In this document: positions 58,600 through 64,000 of the stretch, piece after piece
Layout: each line of letters opens with the position of its first letter
Numbering within the stretch: the first letter of the stretch is position 1
Assembly (NCBI GenBank): GCA_023627715.1
Contig: JAMAHW010000013.1
Location: 576,786 to 640,785, forward strand
DNA length: 64,000 nt
Reading direction: 5' to 3'
From: Periconia sp. R9002
Lineage: Eukaryota; Ascomycota; Dothideomycetes; Pleosporales; Periconiaceae
The notes under the pieces: generated by a model
Databases searched by the model: none
Told to the model about the DNA's origin: nothing
Seen by the model: only the letters and a program-made list of their open reading frames with translations
Position numbers and translations under genes: made by a program

Positions 58600-60825
58600 A
58601 TGCCACCTCAACGGCCTCTACAACCTTTGCTTCCAAAGCCAGTGAATGCTCGGCCTCCCTATCCTCCACCGCGGGCTAAGCGGGTTCGGGTTTCTACAGC
58701 TTGTAACAGTGGGTTTAACAGGATAGCCTGCTTTTAAGTACTTACAATGGTAAATAGATTGTAGAGCACGAAAAAGCAGGGTAATTTTGATTATCGTACA
58801 TGATCCACTTTGAACTCTGTGCTAATGGTGTCGTCGTGTATAGTGTAATGGCAACAGACCGGTGTGCGACCAGTGTCAGAATGCAAACGTGAAGTGTGTA
58901 TACATGCCGGAAGGCTCCACTCGAGAGGCCAAGGCAAAAGAGCTTGCGGACGTGAAGGAATCCAATTCAAGTCTTCGCAGTGTAGTCCAATTGCTCTATC
59001 ATGGCAGTGAAACCGACTCGGCGCTTGTTTTGAAAAAGATTAAACAGGCTCGCAATGTTGATGAAGCTGTCAACGAGCTCGCTGCCGCCGAAACCTTGCT
59101 GACTGCAGCATCTGCGTCTGGTACTAATCCAGGGCCGAACGCCCACAACAACAATATGCCATGGATTTCTGCAACTTCCGGACCGTCTGAAAAGTTGATA
59201 ACGCCTCCGTTGAGTAACCCACTTTCGTTTGCCATGACGTCTGCTAATGTGAAACAGATCTCATCATCCCGAACATATTTTTGAGAAGCAATTTGCTTAC
59301 GCCCGTGATCGAGATGTGGAAGACAACATCTTCGTTGATATACCGGGGCTTCAACGCGATTTTACGCAATGGACCACAGCTTCCAACGACAACAGACTTA
59401 TGAACCACCTTTTGGCTCTATTCTGGACGTATGACAACACTGCTAAACGCGTGATGTATCGACCCCTTTTCGACGAGGACCTTTCCACAGGTATCCAGTC
59501 TCTTGAAAGCATTGGACGTCTCTCGTTCTGTTCGCCATTTCTTGTTAACGCCCTGCTTGCTCTCAGTTGTGTAAGTCGACGTATCCATTCGAAGTCTCAT
59601 TAGTCTGACAACCTATGCAGCTACATACTATGGAACCAACAACTTTCTCCACACCACATGATTCGAAGACGAGAGGAAGACAGTTCGCAACAGAAGCCGA
59701 TGAGCACTCGAAAAAAGAAAAACTGAACCCTTCCATCACTCTTATGCAGGGCCATTACGCATTGTTCTGCTACGAGGGAAACCTGGGTTCAGGTGAAAAG
59801 TCTTTGCACCATCTTACTCAGGCGTTCGAAACGCACAAATTCCTCAACACCGCCGAATTTCTCGCACCACGAAGAGAAGATGATGAAAACATTCGACAAA
59901 AAAAGGAGCAAGATGCCCTATCTTGGGCCATGTGGGGGCTGTACACTATAGAATGGTAAGTCCAGCAGAGCTACACCATTCAACGCTTTATTCACCGACG
60001 AAAGGCCATCGTCGCTGGCATTAGGATGGCGAAAACTAGTTAAAAAGCCACTCGTCGGCGAGCGTTGGCGTACCAACGATTTCCCGCTCTCAAAACCTGA
60101 CTCGGTGGGATACTGGTGGTTTCCATATCCCGTCTCCCTCAAAACCCAACGATCTATGAAAGTAGAGCTTAGAGAGGCAGATGTTGCGCTCTCTACGATA
60201 GTGGAGGAAGTCCTCAATTTTCTAGTTCCGGATCCAGACGAAACCGCCGGTCCACCTGCGAATAATCCACAGCGGGCAATAGAATTATACAACCAGCTCG
60301 TCCAATGGAAACTGACGCTACCATCTCGGATTCGCGAGGAGGAAGCAGTCCTCCCAAGCGCCATTTTACTACAGTACGTACTCGTAACCCTCCCCCCTCC
60401 TGTATACGCAAACACACACCAACATAACCACAAAAAGCTGCGGTGTAGAAGTAATCTTCACCGCCCTCCTCGGCCCCTTCTCCCATCTCGACAAACCCCA
60501 ATTCGGCCCTTTCACCCCCAAAGACCGCTGCCTCATCCACGCCAGCAGCCTCCAGTCCGCGATATGGACATTCCGCGCCTACGGCATCCTGCGCTACGAG
60601 TACTGGCTCTTCCATGCACTATCCGCCGCGGCCTTTGTGACGCTTCGCGAATGCGAGCACAGCCCAGCGCAAACCGACACGCTCATCAAAGCATGCCAAT
60701 GTCTGCATGAAATGCGGGAGACGTTACCTTTGGCGTCTGATATTCTGTCTGGGATACACAATGCGTTCAAGGTATCTGGGCTGCAGTTGCCGGTTTATAT
60801 GGCGAGGTTTTTCGGTCAGGGTTGA
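58600..60825 (+). CDS. Zn2Cys6 transcription factor, NirA-like, C-terminus frameshifted
   Basis: Seven exons: 58600..58708, 58758..58780 (23 nt), 58844..59208, 59258..59570, 59621..59955, 60005..60373 and 60438..60825; 633 residues to the first stop. The zinc cluster is rebuilt over three exons with C35, C38, C45, C52, C55, C62 (C-x2-C-x6-C-x6-C-x2-C-x6-C). The fungal-specific regulatory domain follows (YARDRDVEDNIFVDIPGLQRDF, NHLLALFWTYDN, SPFLVNALLALSC, DALSWAMWGLYTIEW), resembling the NirA-like nitrogen-regulator group, though the target is unknown. Introns are 49, 63, 49, 50, 49 and 64 nt. After residue 625 the frame stops at GQG, but coding-like sequence continues one frame over (see next entry). 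Confidence 0.85.
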
Positions 60826-60943
60826 GGGGTTGATGCATCATTCTATTGCGCCTTTGATGCCTATGGAGGAGGCGGAGGAGAGGAGGTCAAAGCTTTTGTT
60901 GCAGGAGTTGCTGGATGATATTGAGGGCTTGGGGATTGATTGA
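60809..60943 (+). other. Frameshifted C-terminal tail of the NirA-like regulator
   Basis: From 60809 the +1 frame reads a coherent acidic tail of about 40 residues: GLMHHSIAPLMPMEEAEER, then SKLLLQELLDDIEGLGID, with a stop at 60941-60943. The shift lies next to a TTTTT run at 60808-60812; one T fewer would join both frames. No intron with normal signals and the needed length exists here. It is either a real truncating mutation or an assembly error. The tail may be dispensable, since the zinc cluster and middle domain are upstream. Confidence 0.6.
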
Positions 60944-63125
60944 GCGGAATAGGGAGGGGGAGGTATAGGGAGAGGGCTTGACTACGCTAACATGTCTCTT
61001 TAGTCTCGAGATGATCAAATTCAGCTACAAAAGAATTGATCTGATCACTTGCTAACAAATTTCTGAATGACTTGCAAAGCAACCCCCTAAGAAGAGGAAG
61101 ACTACTTACACTACTTCGTTGTGCTTTCAACTAACTGTTCCAGATATATATGCATGATCGTTTGCCATGACGCTCCCAACCCATCGATACCCTCGTTAGC
61201 TGGTGTGGCTAAAAAGATAAATGATCAACGCACGTATTTCAGCCTCTCATCTTGAATTCCTGTACCCAAGTTCCCTGCCAAAACATGAACCAGCTCAACT
61301 ATATCTACGGCACCAGCTATCCCAATAGCATCAAACATCAATATACACATGACACAAACGAACTAACCATATTCGTATTTATCCTCTTCTCACCGAAAAA
61401 TTACACCACCAGAACACCTAAACTAAGACAGCATCAGCTCAAATTCCCCACCGTCCGCTTTCACGTGTAAAAATTCATATATCGAACACAAAATTCAAGT
61501 TTCTGTGACTCCCGTTGGGCACACTATCCAGCATATGTTTGTTTTTTCATGTAGATTTTACAAGTCTCTACCATCGATTTGGCGCAAAGCTTAAGTCCCT
61601 CATTCATAACGCTCTCTTTCAACCTACCCTTACCCACAATAAAACCCTCGTCTCTCTAAACACAATACCCACAGAAGAAAGCACCAAAAACTCTGCTACA
61701 CGACCATGTATATCAAACGCCTATGTACTACCAACATCGCCCTCCTATTTACCTAATCCTAAACGCTTCAGTCTCACGGCCGCGGCCGCCGCTGCCGCCG
61801 AGTTTTTTACTTCACCGACGGACAAGAGATCTCACCCGATTACTCAGTTCCCATAATCATCAACGGTCTACTCATCAGCACATCCAAACTTCTAGCCACC
61901 GCCAACCTGAACGACACAATCCACGCCCTTTCTAACGGCCATCACTTCTACTAAAAAGACTGGTACAACATTACCTTAAGCTTCAGCAGCGTATTGCAAT
62001 ACCTCTTATTCTCCTCCTCCTCCTCCTTACCACGAACCTCCACAACGCACCACAGTCGTCAAAACCTCCCTCCCCTCCCTCCCCCTCAACAAATCCCTCT
62101 CACACCACAACCCATCATCGTAAACTCAGTCGTCGTCGACGCGGTAAATAACAGCCTCGTATATGTCTGCGAAGCAGCTACATGGTAAATGGAAGTACGT
62201 ACCCCGTGCAGCATGGGAGGAGTCTTATCGATTTCCGTGTTGCAGCGGCGGGCGGTGGACGGCTGGGATGAGGACGGGTAGTTGTGGTCTGTCTCTTATG
62301 TTTGTTGTGGTGATGAGGAAGGAGGGGTTTGAGGGGGTTTTGCTTTTCGGGGTTCGCTGGTTTGGTGGGATGGGATAGGATGGAGGGTTTGGAGTGTTAG
62401 GTGCGGTGTGGAGTAAGGGGAGTTTGATAGATCAGTCATAGCATCTAGAGCATCTAGAGTTGGTGGACGAAGTAGCGTGGTCAATAGCAAAACATACCAC
62501 GATGAAGTCAATATCATCAATCGTATCGGGTTTTCTTCTCAACGCACGGCGTTTATTCTTTCCTGCATTTACTTGTCTGCGTTCAATCGCTGATGTCTAA
62601 CGTTTCCTTACTTGCACCTTCGATCTTCTGTCCTCTAGTCCACAGTGTAGGTACTCACATTAACGTATCAATCCTAGTGGCATTTCCATGTACCATTTAG
62701 GATACAGAGTCTACGTACGCGATGAGTTATTAGATGCTGTAATAGCACTCAGTTCCAAAACACACACACACACACACACAAAAGAAAAAATCAAAATAAG
62801 CTCTAGAGGGCACTAAAGCAGCAGTCGACTGAGTCCACTTAATCCGTAAATGAACTCCTACACTTTTCTTTTGGTGAACGATTAGGAGGGGGTTCTACCT
62901 CAAACAAAAAACAAGATCCAGAAGTAAGAAACCAAAAAAGGTGGATCACCTTGGATACCAAAAAATTTCAGTGAACCCTTACAGTTGAGGTTCCTTGTCG
63001 CGCCTAGATTCCAATGGGAAATGGCGATACCGGGGACTTTTCTCCATTCAAGCAAGTATGCGAACACGGTAGAAAATCTACCACCGTACTTAGTTAACAA
63101 CGTAAGTTTTGTACGCCTGTGCGCC
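60944..63125. other. Right-side non-coding sequence
   Basis: No supported gene in 2.2 kb. A C-rich/Pro-coding strip at 61750-62200 has several short frames that resemble a broken Ser/Pro-rich reading frame, but no consistent splice chain could be built. A perfect (CA)10 run lies at 62761-62780. From 62880 on there is a balanced-composition strip (AGGAGGGGGTTCTACC onward) that may be the less mutated edge of a repeat. Confidence 0.4.
62761..62780. repeat. (CA)10 microsatellite
   Basis: Perfect CA dinucleotide run of 20 nt followed by an A-rich stretch. Confidence 0.95.
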
Positions 63126-64000
63126 TAGTAGAGGGTAAAACTAATAATTTACTACTAATTATAGGGGTAATTAGTAATAAAAATTACTCTAAACCTAACT
63201 ATTTTTATCTATTTTTACTAGTTATTTTAGTACTTTATAAGTTTTCTTTAGAAATTAATTATAGCTTAGTACTAAGCTAGTATTAATTCTATTAAACTAC
63301 TTAAAAAACTTTTATTAATAGTATTCTAGGCACCTTTTATAATTTTATAGAGCTTATTATAGGTGTATTATTTACTATAAAGTAAATTAGAGTATTATTT
63401 TTTAATCTAGTTTTTTATATAGTTCTATACTATTTTAATAGAGTTTAAATTAGGGCTATATATAGGCTATTTTATAACTTTTATACCTCTTTTAGAGAGC
63501 TCTTAAATAGTAATAGCTACTCTATACTCTAGAGCCCTATCTTATATAAATATAAAGTAAGAATTTATATATAACTAGCTATTAATTAGAGGTATAATAC
63601 ACTAGTAGTATATTTTACTATTTACTTTTCTTTATTTCTTCTTTTAAAAGAGGTAAAGGCCTTTAGTTATACTTATAAAATACCTCTAAAATAACTACTC
63701 TCTCTTCTTATAAACTTTATTAATAATATATATCTTTTTATACTCTTCTTTTAGTAGCTTTATAATCTAAGTTTTAGTATAAGAGTTACTAAATACCTAA
63801 ACTATTATAATAGTCGCTACGCTAACATATTATTATAGAAGGTAGAATATAGCTAATATCTAAGTAGCGTATAGAGTACTAGCTATAGTTATATAACTTA
63901 TATATATATAAGTATATAAGCCCCTTTTTAACACTAGTAGTAGATATTAGAATTAACTAATAGTAATTCTTATATATATATTTCTATTATACCTCTTCTT
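63126..64000. repeat. AT-rich, RIP-like block
   Basis: From about 63126 to the window end the sequence is overwhelmingly A/T, dense in TA dinucleotides and nearly without CA, TG or CG. That is the pattern left when RIP converts CpA to TpA on both strands in duplicated DNA. Stops occur in all frames. The original repeat cannot be identified here; the change in composition at its left edge is abrupt. Confidence 0.85.

Noticed and set aside
59954..59972. Apparent stop and frame change after GLYTIEW in the NirA-like regulator, suggesting a pseudogene.
   Set aside because: A 49-nt intron 59956..60004 with donor GTAAGT and acceptor AAAG restores the frame as W-P-S-S-L-A-L-G-W, so no mutation is needed here.
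61723..62188. Pro/Ser-rich fragments that might be pieces of a secreted-protein pseudogene.
   Set aside because: The fragments lie in different frames with multiple stops and no recognisable parent.

Overview
This window is nuclear DNA of a filamentous ascomycete (Pezizomycotina; Dothideomycetes is a guess from overall feel, not shown). Evidence: compact protein genes with short introns (mostly 47-90 nt, GT...AG, CTAAC-like branch sites), fungus-only families (RTA1, two Zn2Cys6 regulators, fungal caleosin, an ADF-H/PH protein, a GRAM-TBC-EF-hand GAP), and an extremely AT-rich right edge that looks mutated by repeat-induced point mutation (RIP). I found no tRNA, rRNA, CRISPR or bacterial operon structure. 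Exon boundaries were deduced by eye from splice consensus and reading-frame continuity; all coding lengths given close in frame.

Layout. 0.6-6.8 kb: two minus-strand coiled-coil proteins (one with a TFIIS-N/LW-like domain and FPPL repeats), one unknown plus-strand gene and a small secreted protein. 8.2-11.5 kb: MFS sugar transporter and TRAPP subunit Trs31. 12.3-19.7 kb: giant ADF-H/PH protein (minus), divergent OHCU-decarboxylase-like protein (plus), conserved-looking hypothetical (minus). 19.7-25.5 kb: gene-poor island with a 1.42 kb terminal-inverted-repeat (TIR) element. 25.5-32.4 kb: mitochondrial carrier Oac1, COMPASS/CPF subunit Swd2, pre-rRNA nuclease Las1, and an acidic unknown protein. 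32.4-41.0 kb: an 8.6 kb stretch without a convincing gene, containing a 178 bp miniature relative of the 1.42 kb element. 41.0-49.3 kb: Sec61 alpha, RTA1 membrane protein, Upc2-like Zn2Cys6 factor, GNAT acetyltransferase, caleosin/peroxygenase. 50.0-60.9 kb: GRAM-TBC-EF RabGAP, short-chain dehydrogenase, inositol-polyphosphate phosphatase, NirA-like Zn2Cys6 factor with a frameshifted tail. 61-64 kb: no recognisable gene, passing at about 63.13 kb into the AT-rich block.

Functional themes. Much of the set is housekeeping: secretion and membrane traffic (Sec61, Trs31, RabGAP, inositol phosphatase), ribosome and chromatin work (Las1, Swd2), mitochondrial transport (Oac1). Accessory genes (secreted protein, sugar transporter, RTA1 with its neighbouring regulator, caleosin, NirA-like regulator) lie between them. 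The strongest non-gene signals are the TIR element family (two members sharing termini and about 75 bp of internal sequence) and the RIP-like right edge. I see no clear new multi-gene system; the best candidates for new biology are the TIR family, the TFIIS-N/coiled-coil/FPPL protein, and the long non-coding stretch upstream of the acidic protein.
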